DNA of 64,000 nt. Source: Clostridia bacterium (GTDB taxonomy: Bacteria > Bacillota > Clostridia > Christensenellales > CAG-1252). Of the stretch, positions 1-6,513 are shown one piece after another; position 1 is the stretch's first letter, and every line of letters begins with the position of its first letter. The notes under the pieces are model-generated. The model had not been told where the DNA came from. It did not search any database and saw only the letters and a list, made by a program, of their open reading frames with translations. The position numbers and the translations under genes were made by a program. The stretch spans positions 43,798 through 107,797 of the forward strand of contig JAFPXC010000026.1 of the NCBI GenBank assembly GCA_017394805.1, in the 5' to 3' direction.

Positions 1-1
1 C

Positions 2-127
2 GAGTCCAACGTCACCTTGAGCAGGGACGAAGTCCCGTCGTCGAAAGGTCCCATTGATAGTGGCACCACCGAAGACACCCCCAACGAGGAGCAGTCCGAC
101 CCCGACGACGCCGATCCCAAGGATTAA
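2..127 (+). CDS. C-terminal tail of a gene cut by the window start (function unknown)
   Basis: An open frame enters from the left edge and ends at TAA 125-127, giving the last 41 residues of a protein that starts outside the window. The tail is hydrophilic and acidic at its end (Asp, Glu, Pro rich), with no recognisable domain. The stretch at 10-67 is a copy of the dispersed CGTCATCCTGAGC repeat and is translated in frame (it gives ...SSKGPIDSGTT...), as also happens in two genes further right. Coding status rests on the open frame and on the similar acidic tails of the DUF2357-like and SipW proteins downstream. It could instead be non-coding repeat sequence that happens to be open. Confidence 0.4.
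   Translation, partial: ESNVTLSRDEVPSSKGPIDSGTTEDTPNEEQSDPDDADPKD
10..67 (+). repeat. CGTCATCCTGAGC-family repeat, copy 1 (inside a reading frame)
   Basis: This is the family pattern: CGTCACCTTGAGC, then a hairpin GGGAC-GAA-GTCCC (24-36), then GTCGAAAGGTCCC and a TAGTGGCACC end. The arms of the hairpin differ from those of the other copies while the flanks match. Confidence 0.75.
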
Positions 128-138
128 CGCTGCCACAC

Positions 139-226
139 CGTCATATTGAGCCGAGGCCATAGACCTCGTGTCGGTCTATTGCCCGGAGCGTAGCGATGGC
201 GCATAATATCCCATCGGTAGTGGTAC
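139..226 (+). repeat. CGTCATCCTGAGC-family repeat, copy 2 (composite)
   Basis: It starts CGTCATATTGAGCC with a hairpin GAGGCC-ATA-GACCTC (one mismatch), continues to GTGTCGG, and ends GGTAGTGGTAC. Between them is an extra segment (about 174-203, GTCTATTGCCCGGAGCG...) that recurs inside the SipW gene at 7291-7320 and inverted at 7532-7561 and 7617-7645. The family is therefore modular. Confidence 0.7.
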
Positions 227-290
227 TCCGCAAGGATTAACGCTGCGTTACCACAAGACTAATATTCGACTAAGAAAATAGGCATTTTCG

Positions 291-360
291 ACTTATTCAT
301 ACCCCCGTCGGGGAATGAGTAAGTCTTCTTGCGTGTTACGAAAAGATGCCCATCTTTTCG
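291..360. repeat. Two adjacent hairpins
   Basis: The first hairpin spans 291-324: arms of about 15 bp with one mismatch and one G-T pair around a CGTC loop. The second is a perfect 10-bp inverted repeat at 339-360, CGAAAAGATG-CC-CATCTTTTCG. The second arm runs directly into the next dispersed repeat. Neither is followed by a T-run, so they are not called terminators. No gene is supported between 128 and 588: the one open frame on the - strand (293-514) is made of repeat sequence. Confidence 0.6.
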
Positions 361-418
361 TCATCCCGAGCCAAACGGTCATCCCGAGCTTGTCGAGGGA
401 TCCCCTCGGTAGAGGTAC
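359..418 (+). repeat. CGTCATCCTGAGC-family repeat, copy 3
   Basis: It reads CGTCATCCCGAGCC, a second GTCATCCCGAGC start, TTGTCGAGGGATCCCC and TCGGTAGAGGTAC. A partial copy (GAAACATCCCCTAAGAAGAGGCAC) follows at about 423-446 and leads into the tandem pair. Confidence 0.65.
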
Positions 419-456
419 AGTCGAAACATCCCCTAAGAAGAGGCACTGTCCTCCAC

Positions 457-582
457 CGTCATCCTGAGCCGAGGTCGTAGACCTCGTGTCGAAGGATCCC
501 CTAAGAAGAGGCACTGTCCTCCACCGTCATCCTGAGCCGAGGTCGTAGACCTCGTGTCGAAGGATCCCCTAAGAAGAGGCAC
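457..582 (+). repeat. Tandem pair of CGTCATCCTGAGC repeats, 68-bp period
   Basis: Two identical copies, at 457-514 and 525-582, lie exactly 68 bp apart. Each has a perfect hairpin GAGGTC-GTA-GACCTC between CGTCATCCTGAGCC and GTGTCGAAGGATCCCC, and ends AAGAAGAGGCAC. Identity over the whole unit points to recent duplication. The end of the second copy (AAGAGG, 574-579) lies 9 nt before the ATG of the next gene and may act as its ribosome binding site. Confidence 0.85.
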
Positions 583-588
583 TTATAT

Positions 589-879
589 ATGGAACAAGGT
601 TACACCTACATTCTAACCAATGAGAATGATACCGTGTTCTATGTAGGTGTCACGTCAAATATACAGCGTAGACTGTATGAACATCGCAATCATCGATTTC
701 GTGGGTTTACCGATCGGTACAATGTGACTAAGGTCGTGTACGTTGAGTTGACTGAGCGCATTGAGGATGCGATATTACGAGAAAAACAACTGAAAGGTTG
801 GTCTCGTGCAAAGAAAAAGCGTTTAATTGAGTCAATCAATCCCGACTATCGGGATTTGTATAATGACTATATGAAATAG
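589..879 (+). CDS. Small GIY-YIG nuclease domain protein (UPF0213/YhbQ-like)
   Basis: A 96-residue protein consisting of one GIY-YIG domain. The N-terminus carries the paired motif YTYIL...FYVGVT (residues 5-22). An Arg-rich segment follows (IQRRLYEHRN), then the Glu of AILREKQLKGW and a terminal NPDYRDLY motif, as usual in the stand-alone UPF0213-type family. Family members are presumed DNA nucleases with a catalytic Tyr/Arg/Glu set; their role is mostly unknown. The start is the ATG after the repeat-derived AAGAGG. The gene sits between repeat copies on both sides: the left one ends 6 nt before the ATG and the right one begins 2 nt after the stop. This tight embedding is unusual. Homing or repeat-mobilising activity is possible but only inferred. 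Confidence 0.88.
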   Translation: MEQGYTYILTNENDTVFYVGVTSNIQRRLYEHRNHRFRGFTDRYNVTKVVYVELTERIEDAILREKQLKGWSRAKKKRLIESINPDYRDLYNDYMK

Positions 880-881
880 TC

Positions 882-960
882 CGTCATGTTGAGCCGAAGC
901 CATAGGCTTCGTGTTGCGCCTGAAGGGCAATAGACCGAAACATCCCATTAGTAGAGGTAT
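882..960 (+). repeat. CGTCATCCTGAGC-family repeat, copy 6
   Basis: It starts CGTCATGTTGAGCC, with a perfect hairpin GAAGCC-ATA-GGCTTC (896-910), then GTGTTGCGCC...GGGCAATAGACC, and ends AGTAGAGGTAT. The end forms a second small hairpin with downstream sequence (TAGAGG 952-957 with CCTCTA 963-968), just before the ribosome binding site of the next gene. Confidence 0.7.
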
Positions 961-996
961 ACCCTCTAAAACTCCCCATCCAAGGAGAAATGAAAC

Positions 997-1911
997 ATGG
1001 CCAAAAAAGACTCCACCCCCAACGCCGCTACGACTGCCGATGCAGGCAAGTATCGTTACATATATGTCCGCAAGTCGGTCGAGCGCCGCGTGCATCGCCG
1101 CAAACTCGCCACCGTGTTTTTGGTGTTCGTACTCATCGCGTTGTTGCTGACGGGCACGGTGTATGCGGTTTTGGCCTTCGTAGACAACAACGACTTCCGC
1201 ATTACGGTTGACCGTGGTCGTGGCGTACTTGCCCTTAGTGAAGAGTCTACTTTCGCAAGGACGACGACTCAGCTTACTACGCGTGGCCCTTCCGAAATGA
1301 TGGATATGTCGTATAGTTTTTTGCCCTTTTATCAGTTCCGCACGCAGGACGGCAGTTATACCAACCTCGATAGTTTCTATGCCAGCAGTTTTTATCTCAC
1401 CAATTTAGGTGATCAACCGTGTGAATATCGCGAATTGATAACCATCACCGATACCTACAACAAATTGGAGGATTGTGTGCGTGTCTTGGTCATTCGAGAG
1501 GTGTTGCAGGTGGATGAAGAGGGCAATTTCGTGCAGGCAAGTCTCAACGATGATTTCAGCCACATGGAGTGGGCGTGTTACGCCAAGGCCAAAGAGGATG
1601 GTTCTGCCGAACAAGTCGCCTATGAGAATGGCCGAGACGGCGGCACGTTGCGCACCATCACCGATCCCAACTACAATGCGGAGGACAAGACTTCTCCTTG
1701 GATGTGCACCAATTTCATAGAGTCCGGTACCGGCGTTGTTACGGATCCTGCGTATTGCATGTTGGACCCACACGGCCGCGTACGCTACACCTTGGCTGTA
1801 TGGATAGAGGGCACCGATCCCGACACGGTCGATGCGCGTATCGGCGGCAAACTCACGATGCGCTTCGGCTTCAGCACCCTCAGCCAAGAGGAGCAGACCA
1901 TCACCCAGTAG
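997..1911 (+). CDS. Single-pass exported protein, possible SipW substrate (TasA/camelysin-like)
   Basis: A 304-residue protein. Residues 1-36 are basic and lead into a transmembrane or signal segment at about 37-62 (LATVFLVFVLIALLLTG...). The remaining 240 residues would lie outside the cell. The C-terminal part has YTLAVWIEGTDPDTVD followed by an LTMRFGF strand. That pattern resembles the WxEGxDP strand of SipW-dependent proteins such as TasA and camelysin, a match made from memory of the family. A SipW-type peptidase is encoded 4.6 kb downstream. The ribosome binding site AAGGAG (982-987) supports the ATG at 997. The product could be a matrix-fibre subunit or a membrane-anchored surface protein; which one is not decided by the sequence. 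Confidence 0.6.
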   Translation: MAKKDSTPNAATTADAGKYRYIYVRKSVERRVHRRKLATVFLVFVLIALLLTGTVYAVLAFVDNNDFRITVDRGRGVLALSEESTFARTTTQLTTRGPSEMMDMSYSFLPFYQFRTQDGSYTNLDSFYASSFYLTNLGDQPCEYRELITITDTYNKLEDCVRVLVIREVLQVDEEGNFVQASLNDDFSHMEWACYAKAKEDGSAEQVAYENGRDGGTLRTITDPNYNAEDKTSPWMCTNFIESGTGVVTDPAYCMLDPHGRVRYTLAVWIEGTDPDTVDARIGGKLTMRFGFSTLSQEEQTITQ

Positions 1912-1933
1912 GGCACCGTCCCCTCGACGCGCA

Positions 1934-1997
1934 CGTCATCCTGAGCCACAATGGCACCTGCCATTGTGTGTCGAAGGATCCCCTTGTGAGAGGCACC
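1934..1997 (+). repeat. CGTCATCCTGAGC-family repeat, copy 7
   Basis: The flanks match the family (CGTCATCCTGAGC ... GTGTCGAAGGATCCCC ... GAGAGGCACC). The central hairpin has a completely different 10-bp stem, CACAATGGCA-CC-TGCCATTGTG (1947-1968). Confidence 0.8.
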
Positions 1998-2031
1998 CAA
2001 CCCTCGCTACGCAGCGAAGCGGTACGTCACT

Positions 2032-2175
2032 CGCGCTCTGCGCGCCCACATCCCACCGAAGGTGGATTTCACCCAAGGCGTAGCCTTGGATTTCACCCGA
2101 CGGATGTCGGATTTCTCCCATTCCTCAGAATGGATTTATCCGCTCCATCGGAGCGAAACTTCGCGTACGCGCGAA
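2032..2175. repeat. Mini-hairpin array 1 with constant 7-nt linkers
   Basis: Consecutive perfect hairpins: CGCGC-TCT-GCGCG (2032-2044), CCACC-GAA-GGTGG (2053-2065), CCAAGGC-GTA-GCCTTGG (2073-2089), CCGAC-GGAT-GTCGG (2097-2110), CCATTC-CTCA-GAATGG (2118-2133), CGCTCC-ATC-GGAGCG (2141-2155), TTCGCG-TACG-CGCGAA (2160-2175). The linkers between hairpins 2 and 6 are each 7 nt: ATTTCAC, ATTTCAC, ATTTCTC, ATTTATC. Stem sequences differ from one hairpin to the next while linkers and pairing stay constant. No gene is supported in 1912-2299, which holds only repeats and the promoter at 2193. Confidence 0.85.
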
Positions 2176-2192
2176 ATAATTTATAAACCCTA

Positions 2193-2221
2193 TTGAAATA
2201 ATACCAAAACTTTGGTACAAT
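2193..2221 (+). promoter_or_regulatory. Sigma-A-type promoter with a palindrome in the spacer
   Basis: The -35 is TTGAAA (2193-2198) and the -10 is TACAAT (2216-2221), separated by 17 nt. The spacer contains a perfect inverted repeat TACCAAA-AC-TTTGGTA (2202-2217) that overlaps the first two bases of the -10, a good position for a repressor operator. It would drive the ATPase/coiled-coil/SipW operon. Promoter and palindrome are seen directly; the regulator is unknown. Confidence 0.7.
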
Positions 2222-2299
2222 AGATAATAGATGATACGCAACGCCATGCGCGTTGCACAACAAACCAACTTATGCGGCTTCGGTCGCAAGGAGTGAACA

Positions 2300-3838
2300 A
2301 TGGGCGAACTACTCAAAGCGTTATTAGAACAATTCTTCTCCAACGGCTTCTTGCAGATATTCATCGGCATCTTCGGTGGTATTGCCGGTATGTTCAACAT
2401 ACCCCAATATATCAGCATCATCAAGAACGCCGCCGGTGAGGAGGGCAACACGGGCATGTGGGTTGTCGGCATTCTGGTCGTGGTACTGGTGCTGGCCGTA
2501 CTCATCGCCATCGTATTCCTCATTTGTTGGGGCGTCGCGCGTCTTATCAAGCGTTTGCGCGCCAAGGGCGGCGTCATCGACCAGGACTTGGTGGACGAGG
2601 TGGCCGAGCTCAAACGTCAACTTGTCAAGACCAACATGGAGAAGGACCGTATCCTCGGCATCAAGATAGGCAAGCAGGGCTACGACATCAGCGAGGGCTA
2701 CGAGGGAGAGGAAACTTCCGACGACGAGCACAAAGAGGCCGAGAGCCGCTTCTTTAAACTCACCGAGGTGGACAAGAAGTGGGCCAACTGGAAGCCCGAG
2801 CGTCACTACGATGACGACATCACCTTGGAGGAGATTTGCGACCGTTTCCGCTGCTACGCCGCCAACAATGCCGAGCGTCCTTGGCGTAAGTTGTATTACG
2901 AAATCAAGATCATTCGCTTGTTTTTCGCCTCTATGGCCACCACGCGTTTGATGATTCTCCAAGGTATATCCGGTACCGGTAAAACCTCCCTTCCCGAGTG
3001 TTTGGGGCACTTCTTTGACAACCCCACCACCATCGCCTCCGTCCAACCGTCTTGGCGTGACCGTACCGAGATTTTCGGCTACTTCAACGAGTTCACCAAG
3101 CGTTTCAACGAGACCGAGGTCTTGCGTGCCATGTACGACGCCCGCTATTCGGACGACGTGTACCTCACCGTCTTGGACGAGATGAACATCGCCCGTGTCG
3201 AGTACTACTTCGCCGAGTTGCTGTCCATATTGGAAATGCCTTCGCGTGAGCAATGGATCGTCGACTTGGTGCCTTCCGGCTGGCCTTCCGACCCCAAGTT
3301 GCTCGAAAAAGGTCGTTTCCGTCTGCCCGAGAATATGTGGTATGTCGGCACCGCCAACAACGACGACTCTACCTTCGCCATTTCCGATAAGGTGTACGAC
3401 CGTGGTATGCCCATCAACATCAACAGCAAGGCCAAACCCTTCGATTGCGAAGTCACGCCCCTCTTGCACCTCAACTATCACCATTTGGAAGATTTGTACG
3501 CCAAGGCGATGGTCGCCAACAAGGTCAGCGAGGAGAACGTGCAGAAGTTCGCCGATATGGACGACTATGTCATCGAGCACTTCCGCTTGGCGTTTGGTAA
3601 TCGTATCGTCAAGCAGATGAACGAGTTCGTGCCCGTCTACGTCGGGTGCGGCGGCACCGAGATCGACGGCTTGGACTACGTCTTGTGCAACAAGATTTTG
3701 CGTAAGTTCGAGAGCTTGAACTTGGCCTACATCCGCGACGAGATCGACTCCTACATCGACTACCTCAGCATCCACTTCGGCGAAGAGAATATGATGGAGT
3801 GCAAAGAGTATTTGCAACGACTCAAGAAACTGTTCTGA
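2300..3838 (+). CDS. Membrane-anchored McrB-like AAA+ ATPase
   Basis: 512 residues. The N-terminus has an amphipathic/hydrophobic stretch (about 10-40) and a clear transmembrane segment at about 54-78, followed by a charged linker. The AAA+ module is complete: Walker A GISGTGKT (222-229), the McrB-type WRDRTEIFGY segment after it, Walker B VLDEMN (D293, E294), a sensor-like GTANNDDS (350-357), and VYDRGM with a candidate arginine finger (R368). This layout resembles the McrB/MoxR-like branch of AAA+ proteins, which use NTP hydrolysis to remodel or move a partner. There is no McrB DNA-recognition domain, and the protein is tethered to the membrane. AAGGAG at 2289 sets the start. It is the first gene of an operon with the DUF2357-like gene, its probable partner. 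A role in defence is possible but not shown; an envelope-linked role fits the anchor and the SipW gene better. Confidence 0.75.
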   Translation: MGELLKALLEQFFSNGFLQIFIGIFGGIAGMFNIPQYISIIKNAAGEEGNTGMWVVGILVVVLVLAVLIAIVFLICWGVARLIKRLRAKGGVIDQDLVDEVAELKRQLVKTNMEKDRILGIKIGKQGYDISEGYEGEETSDDEHKEAESRFFKLTEVDKKWANWKPERHYDDDITLEEICDRFRCYAANNAERPWRKLYYEIKIIRLFFASMATTRLMILQGISGTGKTSLPECLGHFFDNPTTIASVQPSWRDRTEIFGYFNEFTKRFNETEVLRAMYDARYSDDVYLTVLDEMNIARVEYYFAELLSILEMPSREQWIVDLVPSGWPSDPKLLEKGRFRLPENMWYVGTANNDDSTFAISDKVYDRGMPININSKAKPFDCEVTPLLHLNYHHLEDLYAKAMVANKVSEENVQKFADMDDYVIEHFRLAFGNRIVKQMNEFVPVYVGCGGTEIDGLDYVLCNKILRKFESLNLAYIRDEIDSYIDYLSIHFGEENMMECKEYLQRLKKLF

Positions 3839-3889
3839 CGTTGTGTAGCGTGGGCGCGTTGCTGCGCCGCCTAAGAGAGAGGATTTTCC

Positions 3890-6478
3890 ATGATTGACAA
3901 AAAGCGGCTGGACGATTATATCTACTATATCAACTCCTTGCTCAAGCAGGAGGACTTTTACGATACCTATATGGAGGGTATCAACAAAGGTCAAAACAAA
4001 TATACCATCGACCAGCGTTTCCAAAAAAAGAAATTCGACCTTGATTGGGTGGAAGCCATCGAGGACTGCGTGGTCAGCCTCGATACCATCGTGCGTAACC
4101 CGCGTAAGTTCATCGTCATAGAGGAAGATATCGTGGACGTTTCCTTGGCGCGCTCCATCACCACCGAGTCCGTCAAGCACCTTGCCACCCACACCAACTA
4201 TATCGCCGCCGTCAAAGAGGACGGCTCCGTTATCCCCAGCAAGATCCTCAACACGTCCAAAGAGGAGTCCTTCGAGGTGTATGAGAACCGTTTCATCTAC
4301 ACCCTTTTGCTCAAACTGTCGCAGTTCATCAACACGCGTTTCGAGGTAGTGCGCCGTTCGGCCGCTTCCTCCGATATGTTCACCGTCAACGTGCAGTCCG
4401 ATTACGCCGTGGGCAAGGAGAAGGTCAAGTATTCCATGAAGACCATTCTCGAGATGCCCCTCGACGAGGTGCTCAAGGCCGATCCCACCCAACTCACCGA
4501 CGTGGAGCGTATCGCCCGTTTGCAGAACGTCGTGTCCGGCTTTATGGGCAGCCCCTTTGCCAAGACGATGGTCAGCTGCGCCCTGGTACGTCCCCCCATC
4601 GTGCGTACCAACGTCATTCTCAAAAACCCCGACTTCAAAAAGGCGCTCGTCTTGTGGCAGTTTATAGACAGTTACCAGCAGACGGGTTACGAGATCAAGT
4701 CCATCAACGAGACCGCCGACTTGCCCGCCGGCAACCAGCAGAAGTTCGCCAACCTCATCTACCTCAACAACCTCCTCACCGAGAGCATCGTGCGTACCCG
4801 CACTTCGGACGAGGAGATCCACGGCGAGGATGAGGAGAAAAAGCAGGAGAAGGTGCAGGCCAACGAGTACGTCACCAAGAATATCGACGACTTCGTGCCC
4901 GACGACTTCCCCGAGCTCAAACTCAGTATGTTCGAGACCAAGCGTCTCTTCACCCACTTGCCCGAGGTCGGCGAGATCAGCAAGGCCGACGAGCGCAAGA
5001 TCAATTCGGCCATTCAACGCTGTTTGTTGCAGTACAAGATCAACAAGGCCAAGTCCGATTCCGAGGAGCAGGCGCGCCTTATGCGCAAGTTGATGGAAGA
5101 GGAGACCAAGGCCAAAGTGGCGGCGCTCAAAGCCGCCAAAGAGGCGGAGAAAAAGGCCGCCAAAGAAAAGGTCGAGGCCGAAAAACGCGCCGCCCGAGAG
5201 GCCCGCGAAGCGGCCAAGTTGGCCAAGGAGAAAGCCAAACGCGAGGCCGAGGAATTGGCCGAGCGCGTTCGCGCCGAGGAAGAGGCGGCTATGCGCGCGC
5301 GTATTAAATATGAGCAAGAAGAGGCCGAGCGCCGCATCATCGAGGAGAATCGTCGGTTGACGGCCATCTACGAGGGTGTCAAAGCCCGCACCGAGGCCGA
5401 GCGCCGCAACCTCAAGGAGCAGTTGGAGCGCGAAAAGCAGTTGCAGTTCTTGGAGCCGGTCGAGGCCGACGCCATGCTCAAGTTGCGCAAAAAGGAGCAG
5501 CAGCGCATTCGTCAAATGCGCGCCACCCAAGAGGTCGCGTTGCGCGAGCTTATCACCGCGCACTACCAGGATATGGAGCGCCAGCAACAACAGGCCATCT
5601 TGGATATGGAGCAGATCGCCGATATGTGCGATTTCGATATCTTTGACGACACTCCCGTCGCCGACGTCGCCCCGGGTGCGAAGCAAAACGGTCATCCCGA
5701 GCTTGTCGAGGGATCCCCTGAGCCGAGCACTAACCCCGACGCCCCGAGCGTGTCGAAGGATACCCTTGATAGTGGCACCGACGCTCCCGCCAAACCCCGT
5801 TTGTCCACCGAGGTCGAGTTCGAGTCGGACGAGGATATCCCCGAGATGGACACCTCGCTCACCACGCGCAACGCCGAGGGCGAAAACGAGTATGCCCGTC
5901 GTCTTATCGACGAGGAGAATAAGCCCGATGAGGAAGAGTCCGATCCCACGGCCGCCCGTTCCGAGTTGTCTTCCTACAAGCCGCAGAGTTACGCCCCCGC
6001 TGATGCCGCCGCCGAAGAGGATGACGACGATGTGGATATCGCTTTCTCGGGCTTCGACGCGCCCATCGACGCCACGGCCAAGTACAGCGTCAACTACGGC
6101 GGTGCCGCGCAGTCGGCAGGGCAGGGGCACTTGGTGCGCCCCAGCGCCGTGATGGGTGTCAAACCGTCCGTGTCGCAGTTGGACGACGATTGGGACTTCG
6201 ACGGTATGGAAGAGTTGGAGAAGAAAGAGGCCGCCCGTAAAGAGGCCGCCGAGGCCGCGCCCTTGTCCATCAAGGGCAAGACCGTCGAGCCTGCGCCCGC
6301 CAAGGGCAAAAAGGCCGCGCCCACCATGCCTGCGGGCTTCGCCGTATACAAACCGCGCAACACCGTGTCCGCCACCGAGTCCACCATCGACGACATTCTC
6401 AACAACACCAACTTGGTCGGCAATGTTGAGGAAGAGGCCGGCGGCCGCAAGAAGAAGAAAGACAAAAAGAGAAGATAG
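3890..6478 (+). CDS. DUF2357-like protein with a long coiled coil, partner of the McrB-like ATPase
   Basis: 862 residues. Residues 1 to about 370 form a globular region whose pattern (PRKFIVIEEDIVDV..., VKHLATHT, SKILN, YENRFIYTLLLKLSQF) resembles the DUF2357 family often paired with McrB-like ATPases; this match is from memory of the family. Residues about 395-545 are a highly charged Ala/Glu/Lys/Arg coiled coil. The C-terminal third is acidic, proline-rich low complexity and ends in a Lys/Arg cluster (GGRKKKKDKKRR). No PD-(D/E)xK nuclease motif of the McrC type was seen. Residues about 600-630 are translated from a dispersed repeat (5689-5779). There is no signal peptide, so it is likely cytoplasmic. 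The GAGAGG ribosome binding site precedes the ATG. It lies 51 bp after the ATPase gene. Confidence 0.65.
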   Translation: MIDKKRLDDYIYYINSLLKQEDFYDTYMEGINKGQNKYTIDQRFQKKKFDLDWVEAIEDCVVSLDTIVRNPRKFIVIEEDIVDVSLARSITTESVKHLATHTNYIAAVKEDGSVIPSKILNTSKEESFEVYENRFIYTLLLKLSQFINTRFEVVRRSAASSDMFTVNVQSDYAVGKEKVKYSMKTILEMPLDEVLKADPTQLTDVERIARLQNVVSGFMGSPFAKTMVSCALVRPPIVRTNVILKNPDFKKALVLWQFIDSYQQTGYEIKSINETADLPAGNQQKFANLIYLNNLLTESIVRTRTSDEEIHGEDEEKKQEKVQANEYVTKNIDDFVPDDFPELKLSMFETKRLFTHLPEVGEISKADERKINSAIQRCLLQYKINKAKSDSEEQARLMRKLMEEETKAKVAALKAAKEAEKKAAKEKVEAEKRAAREAREAAKLAKEKAKREAEELAERVRAEEEAAMRARIKYEQEEAERRIIEENRRLTAIYEGVKARTEAERRNLKEQLEREKQLQFLEPVEADAMLKLRKKEQQRIRQMRATQEVALRELITAHYQDMERQQQQAILDMEQIADMCDFDIFDDTPVADVAPGAKQNGHPELVEGSPEPSTNPDAPSVSKDTLDSGTDAPAKPRLSTEVEFESDEDIPEMDTSLTTRNAEGENEYARRLIDEENKPDEEESDPTAARSELSSYKPQSYAPADAAAEEDDDDVDIAFSGFDAPIDATAKYSVNYGGAAQSAGQGHLVRPSAVMGVKPSVSQLDDDWDFDGMEELEKKEAARKEAAEAAPLSIKGKTVEPAPAKGKKAAPTMPAGFAVYKPRNTVSATESTIDDILNNTNLVGNVEEEAGGRKKKKDKKRR
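5689..5779 (+). repeat. CGTCATCCTGAGC-family repeat inserted in frame in a coding gene
   Basis: The pieces CGGTCATCCCGAGC, GTCGAGGGATCCCC, GTGTCGAAGGATACCC and TTGATAGTGGCACC match the family and are read in frame as NGHPELVEGSPEP...SVSKDTLDSGT. The reading frame stays open on both sides, in a low-complexity part of the protein that probably tolerates insertion. Confidence 0.8.
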
Positions 6479-6489
6479 CCTTCTCTCTT

Positions 6490-6511
6490 GGGCACGTCAG
6501 TGCCCATTTTT
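6490..6511 (+). terminator. Terminator-like hairpin at the sipW start
   Basis: A perfect 6-bp stem GGGCAC-GTCA-GTGCCC (6490-6505) is followed by ATTTTT. It lies between the stop of the coiled-coil gene (6476-6478) and the sipW ATG at 6514. It could end or attenuate transcription of the upstream pair, or hold the sipW start in a structure. No Shine-Dalgarno sequence is visible before that ATG. Confidence 0.5.
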
Positions 6512-6513
6512 CA

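Noticed and set aside
293..514. A 73-codon - strand frame in the repeat region
   Set aside because: Almost all of it is dispersed repeat sequence; no start signal.
2032..2175. A CRISPR array
   Set aside because: The repeating unit is a 7-nt linker with self-complementary stems of different lengths, not a fixed repeat with unique spacers, and no cas genes are present.
2324..6130. A - strand open frame of 1,268 codons opposite the ATPase and coiled-coil genes
   Set aside because: A mirror of strongly biased coding sequence, with no recognisable domain; both + strand genes have clear motifs and ribosome binding sites.
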